Below are positions 21,911 through 31,813 of a stretch of DNA of 64,000 nt, piece by piece. The translations under genes were made by a program, and so were the position numbers. Where the stretch lies: positions 62,001 through 126,000 of the forward strand of contig MU278380.1 in assembly GCA_022385755.1 (NCBI GenBank). The letters run 5' to 3'. The stretch is from Trametopsis cervina. Its lineage: Eukaryota > Basidiomycota > Agaricomycetes > Polyporales > Irpicaceae. Under the pieces are notes generated by a model. That model had not been told where the DNA came from. It searched no databases and saw nothing but the letters and a program-made list of their open reading frames with translations. Positions within the stretch are counted from its first letter, which is position 1. Every line of letters starts with the position of its first letter.

Positions 21911-23471
21911 ATGCAAGCCGCTGTTCACCTCCCCGACACTCCTGTCTTGAAGATCGACAAGAACTCTGAGATCCCCAAGCCTGGTCCTGACCAGGTTTTG
22001 CTCAAAGTACAAGCTTCCGGCATCTGCCACTCTGATGTCAGTACTCGCCTGCTGACATCTATATATACTTCATAAGCTGACTATTGTACTTTCAGGTCTT
22101 TTTCCTGAGCCAGTACCCGGAGGACCCTCGCACGTATATCATGGGACATGAGTGCTCGGGTATTGCTGTAGCGTAAGCGTCTCCTTAGACTGCATAAACT
22201 CGATGTGCTGTGCTAACATTCCTCGGATACTAGTTTGGGCTCAAACGTGAAGAACATCAAGAAGGATCACCGCTACACGGTCTCTTCTCTAAGTGGTGGC
22301 TGTGCTCAGAGCCTTACGAGGCGTAGCGCACCTAAACACACTCCCGCTCAAGATCCCACCCAAGGATACTTCAGCACACCCTCCTTCGGGATAGGTGCTA
22401 ACGGTGGCCATGCCGAATATGCCGTGGCCGATGCGAGTGCGCTCGTCCCTGTGCCGGACAACGTTCTTCCCGAGCACGCTGCAATTGCTGGGGATTCTGG
22501 TGTCACTGCATGGCACGCCGTTAAGACCACCGCGTCGGTAAGTGCATAATATACGGTTTGAGCTCGATGAACTCAGTTCTGAGTCTATTACGCACAGGTC
22601 AAGAAGGGTGACAAGGTCATGATCACCGGCATCGGAGGTCTCGGTCTTCTTGCCGTCCAGTTTGCGGTGCATCTCGGTGCAGAGGTGTACGCGGTCGACA
22701 TGCGCTCAAGCAGCCGCGAACTCGCACTCAAGTTCGGTGCCAAGAAGGCGTTCGACCTTATCGACCTCGATACCGAATTGCAGAATGGCTTCACAGTAGA
22801 CACGGCTATTGACTTCGTCGCTACGGACACCAGTGAGTGAAAGCCATGGACTTGTGTCACCAAGCGATCAGCTAATGGTCACTTGCAATAGCTTTCCAGA
22901 AAGACTTGAAAGCCGTTTCTACTGAGATCTTCAACACTGGTCTAACCCGCGCAGGCCGCGTTGTCATTGTACGTCCTGGAGTTGTCTTTATACTCTGCAA
23001 TAATGTTCTCACCAACTGTCGTCGTATCAGGTCGGTGTCAGTGACCAAAATATAGTCATAAACGATCTCGCTGGCATCTATTCAGGCGTTCACAGTAAGT
23101 ACTCGGCGCTTCCTCATTATAGTTGGTATTGATATGTGGTCTTTCTACAGTTCTCTTCTCCTTGTATGGTACGCTTCAGGAAATCGCTGAAGTCCTCGAC
23201 TTATTCTCCAAGGTACGTGATTTGAGTCACAGTGGCAGCTAGCCTGCTGATCTGACTCTTTCGAACCCGCAGGGCCACATCAAACCGGTCGTGACCAAAC
23301 GACCCTTGCGTGAAGCGAACAAAGCATACGACGAGCTTCGCGCAAACCTCGTCTTGTCGCGCAACGTGAGTCGTTCTTGGTTTGCTTAAGACATGAGGTA
23401 TTGAGATGCTGTATGTCACATAGATCTTAATTCCTCCTGCCTTTTGGAAGGAAGATGAGAGCCGCGACTAG
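21911..23471 (+). CDS. Zinc-type alcohol dehydrogenase (medium-chain dehydrogenase)
   Basis: NAD(P)-dependent alcohol dehydrogenase of the MDR family. Starts MQAAVHLPDTPVLKIDKNSE; GroES-like domain has ASGICHSD (catalytic-zinc Cys) and YIMGHECSGIAVA (zinc-binding His-Glu). The Rossmann domain is introduced by DSGVTAWHAVKTTASV and GDKVMITGIGGLGLLAVQFA (GxGxxG type), followed by AVDMRSSS. Later exons read GLTRAGRVVIVGVSDQN, LFSLYGTLQEIAEVLDLFSK and HIKPVVTKRPLREANKAYDE, ending AFWKEDESRD. About eight introns. Oddity: the loop that normally carries four structural-zinc cysteines reads SSLSGGCAQSLTRR and keeps only one of them, while the rest of the fold is normal; an undetected intron there cannot be excluded. 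Substrate not predictable. Confidence 0.85.
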
Positions 23472-23707
23472 GCTTCTATATGTCTTCCCCCCTCATTTGT
23501 CTATACTCGCAGTACCACCTTTCTACCGATACCGACGAACAGCCCTGTAGCTACTGTAGCACATTGTCAATGATGTATATATTCTGGTACTAATTTCGAC
23601 GTGCACCGCATGATCGTCGATCGCTACATAGTTCGCGATGTGGTCACACAAAGAGAAGGTGTGAATTTTCGTCGCGTTAGTGTATATATAAGTACGAATA
23701 AGAACCG

Positions 23708-25304
23708 CTACAACACGGCAAGACTGAAGTCCGAGCCCTTCTGTCTCCCGCTCGCATAGCTTTTGGCCTTCGGCGTGAACGGTCGTGGAGTCGGGAAATC
23801 AAATGTAGGAAAGGTCACAGAGCCCATAGTGGGTGGAGGAGGGGCAACTGAATGGGATAAAACAGTTTAATCGATACGCAATGTGCTATAGTATAGTACT
23901 CACTTTTGCTTCCTGTCACGGACCCATTTGACACACCATTGGTCCTGGGGAGTGACATGGCGGATGGCGTACGTGGAGGAGGCGCGGTCGGAGCAGGAAC
24001 AAAGCTTGACTGCGGTCTCGATCGTGCAGGGGACGGCCCAGGGGGAGGAGGGGGAGCAGCGACGGGCGGTGAAGGAGTAGAACGAGGAGGGGCAGCAGGT
24101 GGGGGTGCTCGAGAAGGAGCGGGAGGAGGCGTTGATCGACGAGAAGCGGGAGAAGGACCAGGCGGAGGAGGAGGCACGCTTTCGGACTCTTCTTCCACCA
24201 GCTCTCGTACACGAGCTGGAGGTGCAGGTCGTGATGGGGGTGCAGGAGGCGCGATCGTCGACTTACGAGCTGGAGGCGGAGGCGGAGCAGCGCGAACTGG
24301 TGAGCCAGTGGGAGAGCTCGAACGCCCAATCGATCCAGCCGTAGAGGCTGGACGAGGAGGCGGTGGGGGAGGTGCTGCCCTACCAGGCACACCTGGAGGT
24401 GGAGGAACTTTGCGCGCGGGAGTCGCAGGAGCCGGACGAGGTGGTGTGGCAGGGGCAGCCGAAGCAGGTCGAGGAGGAGGTTGAGGGACGGCACGCGCGG
24501 GAGGTTCTGGCGCGAGACTTGACGTCACATGTCGCGGCGGGAGAGAAGGTGCAGATACTGAGGACGACGAGTCGGATCTAGGTGGAGGAGGAGCGCGTCG
24601 CGGAGGGGCTGCGGGTGCTGCGGGGGGTGCAGGTACTGCCCTTGGCGGCGCGGGAGGTGCTCGCGGAGGTGCTGGAGGACCAGGTGTGGGTCTTGGCGGC
24701 GCAGGCGGCGGTGCAGGCGCAGTTCTTGAGGGTAACGATGGAGGAGCAGGAACGGATCGTGCGGGTGCCGATGGCGGCGCGCGATTGGGCAGCGATGGAG
24801 GCGGCCTGTTGGCAGGCGGCGCAGGAGGAGGAGGAGGCGCAGGAGCTGCTACGAGCGGTCTACTTGGCGGAGGTGGCCTACCCGGTGGAGGTGGAGGTGC
24901 TGCAGCGACGGGAGGTGGTCGACCTGGAGGCGCGGGAGCGCGAGCGGGAACCTTTCCAGGAATTCCTGGTGGTTTGGCCAGATTCTGCGGGGGTTTAGCT
25001 GCGACTGTGTTCAGTATGATATGGGGCACGATACGTGTATTCACGGCATACCTGGTCCATCTCCAGCAGGCTTCAATTTTGGCATACCACCTGCAAATAA
25101 TCCACCTAGTTGAGGTGGCCCTCCACCGCCCATCATAGGAATAGCCGGTGCTGAAGATCCCCCGCCTCTACCACCACCACCACCACCACCGCCCCCGCCG
25201 CCTGCAGCTTTAGGATCGATTGCTGGCGCGCTACGGTCATTCGTCTCAGCTTTCTTCAGCCTCTTCCCGGCCTGAATCTGTTTGAGCAATTCGGAAGACG
25301 CCAT
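23708..25304 (-). CDS. VRP1: Verprolin / WIP-type actin regulator
   Basis: Proline-rich partner of WASP that binds actin monomers and supports Arp2/3-driven endocytosis at cortical patches. The N-terminus MASSELLKQIQAGKRLKKAE is a WH2 actin-binding motif (LLKQIQ...LKK). A poly-glycine run follows, then MMGGGGPPQLGGLFAGGMPK. The middle roughly 350 residues are almost entirely P-rich repeats (PPPPPGRPPPPSRP type), suited to SH3 and profilin binding. The last exon gives FPTFDFPTPRPFTPKAKSYA followed by SGRQKGSDFSLAVL, which resembles the WASP WH1/EVH1-binding tail of WIP. The start is the ATG directly before the WH2 motif. Three exons are assumed, with introns near 25030 and 23840-23905. The GGA/GGC-rich complement makes long meaningless open frames on the other strand. 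Confidence 0.88.
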
Positions 25305-25625
25305 AGCGGACGTCGATGACCTTAGTGCAAGATGAGAGTTCGAAGGTAAGCTGTGTGAGGCTCGAGCCAAGACCTCATAGTCAGAGGCGATAGGCGCTCA
25401 ACTCTGGCTCAGACCGCAGCTGCGTCATACAGTTTGCGGGAACGTGCTGCGAATGGGGTCTACATATTGATGTGCAAAATGGGATAATGGACTATTCGGC
25501 TAAAACGCACTACTTGTCAACGAATAAGTTACCAGGTAAATAAGGAGCGGCGCTACAAACGCGTAGTCACAACTATCGAGTCCTTATAGCTCGTCGGAAT
25601 CTGTCGAATTTGGTCTAGGGATCAT
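25305..25625. other. 5' flank of verprolin
   Basis: About 320 bp without a gene between the verprolin start and the 3' end of the next minus-strand gene; same-strand tandem arrangement, so it must contain the verprolin promoter. No TATA box recognised. Confidence 0.45.
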
Positions 25626-28425
25626 TCATTCTCTCGAGTAAAGCGAAGGCAAACTACTGCTCCTGCTTCTATTGGTGGGCCGACGTGATAGCGGTCCCAG
25701 CGCGCCAGTCCCTACGTAGCCGGAGCTGAGCAGTGGTCGGGGCCAACCCGAGCCTCTCCCGAGACCACTGGGAAGGATGGGTGCAGATGGTGGAGGTCTC
25801 GGACCCCTAACGATACTGGACCTGATGGGTCTCGAGATCCATGCAGGGGAGGATGGCAGCGCAGGCGTGGGCTCAGGAATGTACACAGGCTCTGGTGTAG
25901 CTGGGAAAACCTGGACAGACGGCGGCGCGGGCAGAACAGAACTGGAAGCCTGAGGCGAGTCGAACGGTCTCAACGGGGAAACACCTCGTGGGGTGGGCAG
26001 CATAGGAACCGGAGGGATCGGTGAAGATTGCCGGTTGAACACTGTATGGAGCGACGGCCGGTTCGCCCGCTTTGGAGTGACCGACTGCCCAAACGTCCTA
26101 CGTTTACTGCCGCTCGGCACCTTACCGATAGTGACCGTCGGCACCGGGTACTGGCTCGACGTGGGGGAGTTCTCCTGGACAGTAGGCAGCTCTTCGCGTG
26201 ATTTAGAGCGTATAGAGGCGAACGAGTAGCGGTTGAAGTGCCTCCAGGGTGACTTGCTAGCTGGCGTGTCCGTGGGGGAGAGGAAGCTGTGGGTCTTAGT
26301 CCTCGACTTCGCGCTAACTTGAGAGTTCTCTTCGCTGGAGTGATCAGAACTCCTGGTGACGTGCGAGTCGTACGAATCGTATGTTGACCGTCTTGAGTCA
26401 TACGGCGATGGCATGAACGATGCCTGTGTGGGCGCAGGAGAGAGTTGAGCCGTACTCCTTGTGATCCTACGCGTCCTCCGGGACGCGTTCCTTGTGACGT
26501 CCGCATTGAAGAACGCAGAGCTGGGGGTGATAATTGGTCTATCATCCGGTCCGTACGTATACACCGGCCTCTCATATTCGTCGTCTTCGTCGTCTTGTAC
26601 GATAATCCGGCCACGCGGAAGGTTGTTAAGCGGCGGAACAGCGGGTTGCGAGAGCTCCAGGATCTCTTGTTCTAACCGTTCTTGCTCGCGTTCAAGCTCT
26701 TCGGCGTATTCGACCTGGGAGGGAAGGATCTTTCTGGGTAATGTAGGTGTCGACGAAGGGATATAGGTAGATGCAAAACCGGAAAGTTGCGCGGGAGCGC
26801 TTGCGGGAAGATGTGAGGTCAAATGACGCGAGAAGGATACTTGGCGGGCGGGACGGCGGACGGCGGGGCTTGCTCTCGTAATGATCGCGTTCTCCACGTT
26901 CTGTTGTGACGTTGGGCGGCTACTGGCTGCGGTGTACATGCTCATCGGCCTTGAACTGATAGGAACGTCTACTATATCTTCTACAGAACTCGTCGCGGGG
27001 AGGCCGGCAGTGCTGCGCCAGCTGGTGGAATTACGATGTTCCCGTGGGAAGTGCAGTGTGAAAGGCGTAGGCACAAGTAGAGGGTCGCCACCAACGGGGG
27101 GTTTGTTGAAGAAAAGGAGCGACTGAACCCGCGACGTTGGATATTTCCGGGCCTTGCGTGCTGTCCAATTGAAAGTGGCTACATGCCTTATCAATACTTT
27201 TGTTCGGCGCAAGATATACTGTTGGGACTCACCAAGCACGAGGATCGCACCTACGGCAAAAGGAATGAATTGCGCAAATATGTTGGTTTGGATCGCATCA
27301 GGGACAAGAGTGATGACGTCGAATACGAGGAGACTCAGTGACCGGGAGAGAGGACGAGATGCACATATGCTGTCATCAAATAGTCGTCGGGTCGACCACA
27401 GTAGTATTACTACTCGGACAGAGAGGTATAACTCCATGAGAATGCGAATGATTGAGGATACGAGTGATGTGGCTAAAAAGCTGCGAGCAATGTATCAGAA
27501 CGCTGTAACATTTACAGGCGTGATCCTTACTGTTGCTTGAAGCAAACGGAGCTGTGCGTGCCACCGACAGCTCTACGAGAAGCATTGTTAACAGCTGTTC
27601 AAGATCTTTTGGTGAGTTCGCTCACGAGATGGCACCGGTGTTAGTTGCGTTTGCCACGAAAATAAAAACTGGAAATCATCGGGATAGGGATAAGCAGATG
27701 CAATGCACGCATTGATGAGATGACGCACCTAAGGCAACAACCAGCATCCCTCGTAACGCCCATACCGTCCAATTTCTCAGATCCAAGACGACAGTCAGTT
27801 CAATGATGAGGATCAGCATGCCAAGAAGTCTAGCCATCTGTGAGGACATGCCAGCCCAGGCAACAAGGAATGCTGATCACGTTTGTCAATTAAACAGTAC
27901 AGCCAGCTATAGTCAAAGGTCACGTACTACATCCAGTGTCCCAACCATTCCCGAATGCCAATAGCGTTAGAAAAGACGTGAATGCACCGAAGAGAAGACA
28001 CAAGTTGAGCACAAAGATCAGAGATGCATGATCGTTGTGCAATCGAACTTGTGGTGATTCCAGTTCATCTTCAGGCTTCTTGCGTAAGAATCCACCCTTC
28101 TCGGACATAGTTAAGGTTGCCGGATTCTCAAGATCGACCCTAATCCCCTTCGACCGTACAGGCATATAACAAGCACGGATTGCCGTGCGGAATTTGCACA
28201 GCGCATCTTGGATCCAATTCGAACTAAACAAGTATTGCAGTGCGTGCATGAACACGCTGCCCAGAAAGAATGCGGCCACCACGCGACTGGTAATCCGACA
28301 TTAGCATTTATGACGACAACACGATGAACTACTCACCCATCGGGATGAGAGAGGTAAGAGCTGGCGATTGTGTCAACAGCATCGTTCGCCGGGGAATGCA
28401 TGCGCCATTGTGTCTGCCCAACCAT
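25626..28425 (-). CDS. Unrecognised multi-pass membrane protein with long disordered Ser/Pro-rich tail
   Basis: I do not recognise a family. Exons read from the start at 28425: MVGQTQWRMHSPANDAVDTI, VVAAFFLGSVFMHALQYLFS, a basic loop with RTAIRACYMPVRSKG, SLIFVLNLCLLFGAFTSFLT, AFLVAWAGMSSQMARLLGML then ILIIELTVVLDLRNWTVWAL, FVFVANATNTGAIS, and FAQFIPFAVGAILVLG: about six hydrophobic segments. Then a soluble C-terminal region of about 500 residues begins FNWTARKARKYPTSRVQSLL and is rich in S, P, R and T, with EELEREQERLEQEILELSQP as a short coiled coil and many phosphorylatable S/T-P and R-x-x-S sites; it ends SSLPSLYSRE. At least six introns. Divergent from MGM101. It looks like a lineage-restricted membrane scaffold or receptor, but no function can be assigned. 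Confidence 0.75.
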
Positions 28426-29091
28426 AATCTTGAACAGCCTCGAGCCGTAAATGAACTAAGCAGGACCAGCCTGCGCCACGGGGAAGACCTATGAATGCTT
28501 CAGAAGAAAAACTGAGACCAGCTCAACACCGAAAGAAGAGAAAGAGAAGAAAGAAGGTCGGCGGGGCGTAGCTCACGTTCCCGGCATCGTCTGCACGAGG
28601 GGGACGTAAGGGGAGGTGGTTAAGGACCAAGTCGGCTGCACCACGACCTATGCACAATGTTCTACACCGCGTAGACGCTGCAAAGGTTTTAACTTACATC
28701 AGCGGACAACGGCATCACTGATTACTCTCCCGGAGGTACATTTCAGTGGTAACACTTGGATAGGCTAGCGGTTGCGGTTGGCGGTCGTTTCATCTGTTCG
28801 CTGGTTCTCGTCTATCAAGCATCCAGAGGCGAATAGTCTCCTCGCAATCAGCCTGGCGAGCGTGTAACTAGCAGTTGCCTAGCTGCAGCTGGGGCCTAGT
28901 GGTGATACACATTATGAGGCGGTGCCGCAGTCTGTGATGGCAGACACTGCCAGTGTCCGGATGGCCGTGACACCCATTGCAACGCGGAATTGATTACTCT
29001 GTCACAGTGACCGTGTGTGACCCGACGCGCGACACGCTCATGAGACCGCTCTCTTTACCACACGCTCATTACTGACGCTCTCGTGTCAACA
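28426..29091. other. Divergent promoter region, membrane protein / MGM101
   Basis: About 670 bp between two start codons on opposite strands. No TATA box or coding frame was recognised. Confidence 0.45.
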
Positions 29092-30102
29092 ATGTCGAGC
29101 AGACTGGCATTGCGTCTCTCCAGGTCAAGCCTACTAGCGACCTCTTCCACTCGTCATGGCCTGAGTCTGTCTTCTTATGCAACGGCTGCTGCACGACAGG
29201 CATCTGGAAGTGCAGCCAGCGTAATGCCCAAACCCGCAATACGCCTGACCAAGGCCAGTACGTATGCCACTAGGGCCGACGCAGCTGCGGAGGAGGAGGC
29301 ACTGGCACGCGCCAGCGGTGTGCCCCCAGAGATTGTTCCGTCCTCCAGAGTTTTGCAGACGGAAAATCTGCCCGTCGTGACTGAGACAGTCGATTCTTTC
29401 CCAAGTGCACTCGAAGCTAGTGTAGGTGGGACAGACTGGTCACGAAGCTATCAAGGCCTAGGTGCCCAGCCGTTTCCCAAAGAGGCGGCCGACATCCTTC
29501 TAGCACCTATAGACCCGTTAGATGTTGAGATGAAGCCAGGTGCGCTTTACCTGCCCGTTCATGCAATGCTCTTCTGACATTATGTTGCAGACGGCCTGAT
29601 CTACTTACCTGAAATCAAGTACCGTCGTGCCCTTAACAAAGCCTTCGGCCCTGGTGGTTGGGGTCTTGCACCACGTAGTGAGACAAACGTCGGCCCAAAG
29701 GTAGTGAGCCGGGAGTATGCCTTGATTTGCCTAGGCAGACTAGTCGCCGTTGCGAGAGGAGAGCAAGAGTACTTCGATGCGAGCGGGATAGCCACAGCTG
29801 TGGAAGCATGCAAGAGCAATGCTCTCATGCGTTGCTGCAAAGATCTTGGTATTGCTAGCGAATTATGGTGCGCAAAAGTTAACTTTTTCTCAATACATAC
29901 GTTGACACTATGTTAGGGATCCGCGCTTTATCCGTGAGTTTAAAGCGAAGCACTGCGTAGAAGTCTTCGCGGAACACACTGCGACTAAAAAGAAGTGAGA
30001 TAATCACAATTACCTGAGACGTTTTTTCGCTAACGACCACACAGGAAGAAACTCTGGAGGCGCAAGGACTCTCCCAAGTTCGACTATCCATGGAAGGAGT
30101 GA
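29092..30102 (+). CDS. MGM101: Mitochondrial genome maintenance protein MGM101
   Basis: Rad52-related single-strand annealing protein of mitochondrial nucleoids, required for mtDNA recombination and repair. The N-terminus [20 protein letters not shown] is Arg/Ser rich and lacks acids, a typical mitochondrial presequence. A low-complexity linker (about residues 30-95) precedes the conserved core: [89 protein letters not shown] and [20 protein letters not shown]. It ends with a basic motif and [10 protein letters not shown]. Three introns. ATG 29092 is used; there is a GTG triplet three codons upstream but no reason to start there. Converges on the gene at 30235 with a 132 bp gap. Confidence 0.95.
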
Positions 30103-30234
30103 TTTTATACTATTTTACTGGCACGAGTCTATTAGAAGCATCATAATCGTAATTCCACACCGCTCTTGGCACAACAACAACCAAATTACATAGAGAAACT
30201 GATTACAAAAACACAAAGCGTAAACCCATGCATT

Positions 30235-31400
30235 CTACTTCTTCCCGTTCTTCTTACCCTTCCCTGCATTCTTCTTCGCACTTGCCGGACTTGCAGTTGC
30301 GAAACTGGCTTCAGCGGGCTTCTCTGAGACAGCAACCGTCTTCTTCTGCACCTTAGGTTCCTCTTTCTTCTTCGGTTGACGGTGAAGCAGGCCCATCACC
30401 AATGATCCCAGACCGCCAGAAATGATCATGAGTAAGAACTTGGGTATGGGGGCAATGTAGTCGTATCCTTTACGGAGCCAGAGAGCGAAGTAGTGCAAGA
30501 CGAATTCCCTACGAAGGCGAAAGTTCAGATTCATTTAAGTGTACTGTCTAAACAGCCTTTCAGACGTACCGGTTGCCACCGGGGGCGAATGCAGAACTCC
30601 AAGGCTCACTGTGCTTCCAACCCTCAGTTTTGAGGAAGGTACGCAGAATAGTCGAGTTCACGCGGGTCTGAGTTGGGGAGAAGAATCGAAGCGACTGGCC
30701 ACGATCCTTAATAACTAAAAGGAATGGTCCTCTGCAAGCGAAGTCACTTAGTACACGAACACCCTCAAGTAAGACAGCACGTACCGCCACACATTCCATT
30801 TCGTCGTGAGATAAGTGACGTTAAGGTAGTCGATGCGCCCCCATTTTACGTTCGGGAGGTCATCGGCAATGACGGTTTCGTTGTACGCAGCGTCGAACTC
30901 TCTGTCGACCAATTTCGAGATTCCCCCTTGTTGCTGCTGGCCGGCAGTGGTTGTACTATCATGATGCAATATGAGGCGCGGAAACACGAAATAGCGAAAG
31001 ATGCGTACATTATCAAGAACCATGTTCTCTCAGCCTCCTCCTCAGGAGTCAACGGCTCATTGACAATTAGCTCGTCGTAATTATCGTCGTGGATAAACGG
31101 CACCCGCATGTCCCACAGATCCTCGTACGTAGCTGCTGCCGCCGCTGCGGCCGTCAGGTTGATGCCTGCCTTAGCGAGCAGCTGACCAACAGAGCCCTGT
31201 GCCAGAGCATCCATAAAGCCAGGGGCTGCTGCTGGTTTCTCAGCCTGCGCCCCTCCTTCAGGTTGGAAGACTGGTGTGCCCTTTGGAATGGAGCCAACGG
31301 TCGAGGTCGTCGGCTGGCCAGGTTGCCAGCCTTGTGAGAAGTACTGGGCATTTGAGACGGCAAAAAAGCATGCCAGCGAGGAAAGCACGGAGACCTTCAT
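30235..31400 (-). CDS. Secretory-pathway thioredoxin-like membrane protein, conserved fungal unknown
   Basis: Signal peptide MKVSVLSSLACFFAVSNAQ, a P/G/T-rich stretch, then EDLWDMRVPFIHDDNYDELI and LTPEEEAERTWFLI. The following part (KLVDREFDAAYNETVIADDL, VKWGRIDYLNVTYLTTKWNV, RGPFLLVIKDRGQSLRFFSP) has the strand pattern of a thioredoxin fold with a cis-Pro-like P-F-L-L-V, but the CxxC redox motif is absent. It is followed by FLKTEGWKHSEPWSSAFAPG, a single helix FLLMIISGGLGSLVMGLL and a Lys-rich cytosolic tail ending KKNAGKGKKNGKK. N-glycosylation sequons NLT, NET and NVT are visible. This suggests a type I ER membrane protein, perhaps a binding rather than redox protein. Four or five exons. 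I know the pattern as an uncharacterised basidiomycete protein; function not assigned. Confidence 0.75.
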
Positions 31401-31813
31401 GGTCGTTGGAGGGAGACGTGTCGTGTGCGAATAAGTTGATCCCGCTCTCCAAGTGTTTTGTGTGCAGATATTCGTGCCCGGTCCCCACCTGCTCAGGCAC
31501 AGCGTATTGCCCCTTTTCGGTAGGCGTATCTTATCATTTGCACGTGATTTAGACGCGAAGATGAAAGGCGCCCCCGCGCTCTGATGGCGGGAATGTCATG
31601 ATATTGTTTCGACTTTGGATTCAAGTACGGTAGCATCTCTGTCATCACCACCGTCGAACGGCGGGATACGTTCGCCATATACTCAAAACCCGCGGTTACT
31701 TCAAGCACTAGTTGACGGCTTAAGAGCGTCGAATGCTGGGAAGTCCGAACGGGTTGTGATCACCGACGCGCGCAGCTTCACGACCGCCTCTGTTTCAGCC
31801 GTTGTACGCGACC
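31401..31813. other. Divergent promoter region, ER protein / KEX1
   Basis: About 410 bp between opposite start codons, no recognised TATA box. Both flanking genes encode secretory-pathway proteins, so shared regulation is conceivable but unproven. Confidence 0.4.

Noticed and set aside
23906..25138. Gly-rich and Glu-rich open frames of 138-192 codons opposite verprolin
   Set aside because: Complement of the polyproline repeats; low-complexity shadows with no start context or domain.
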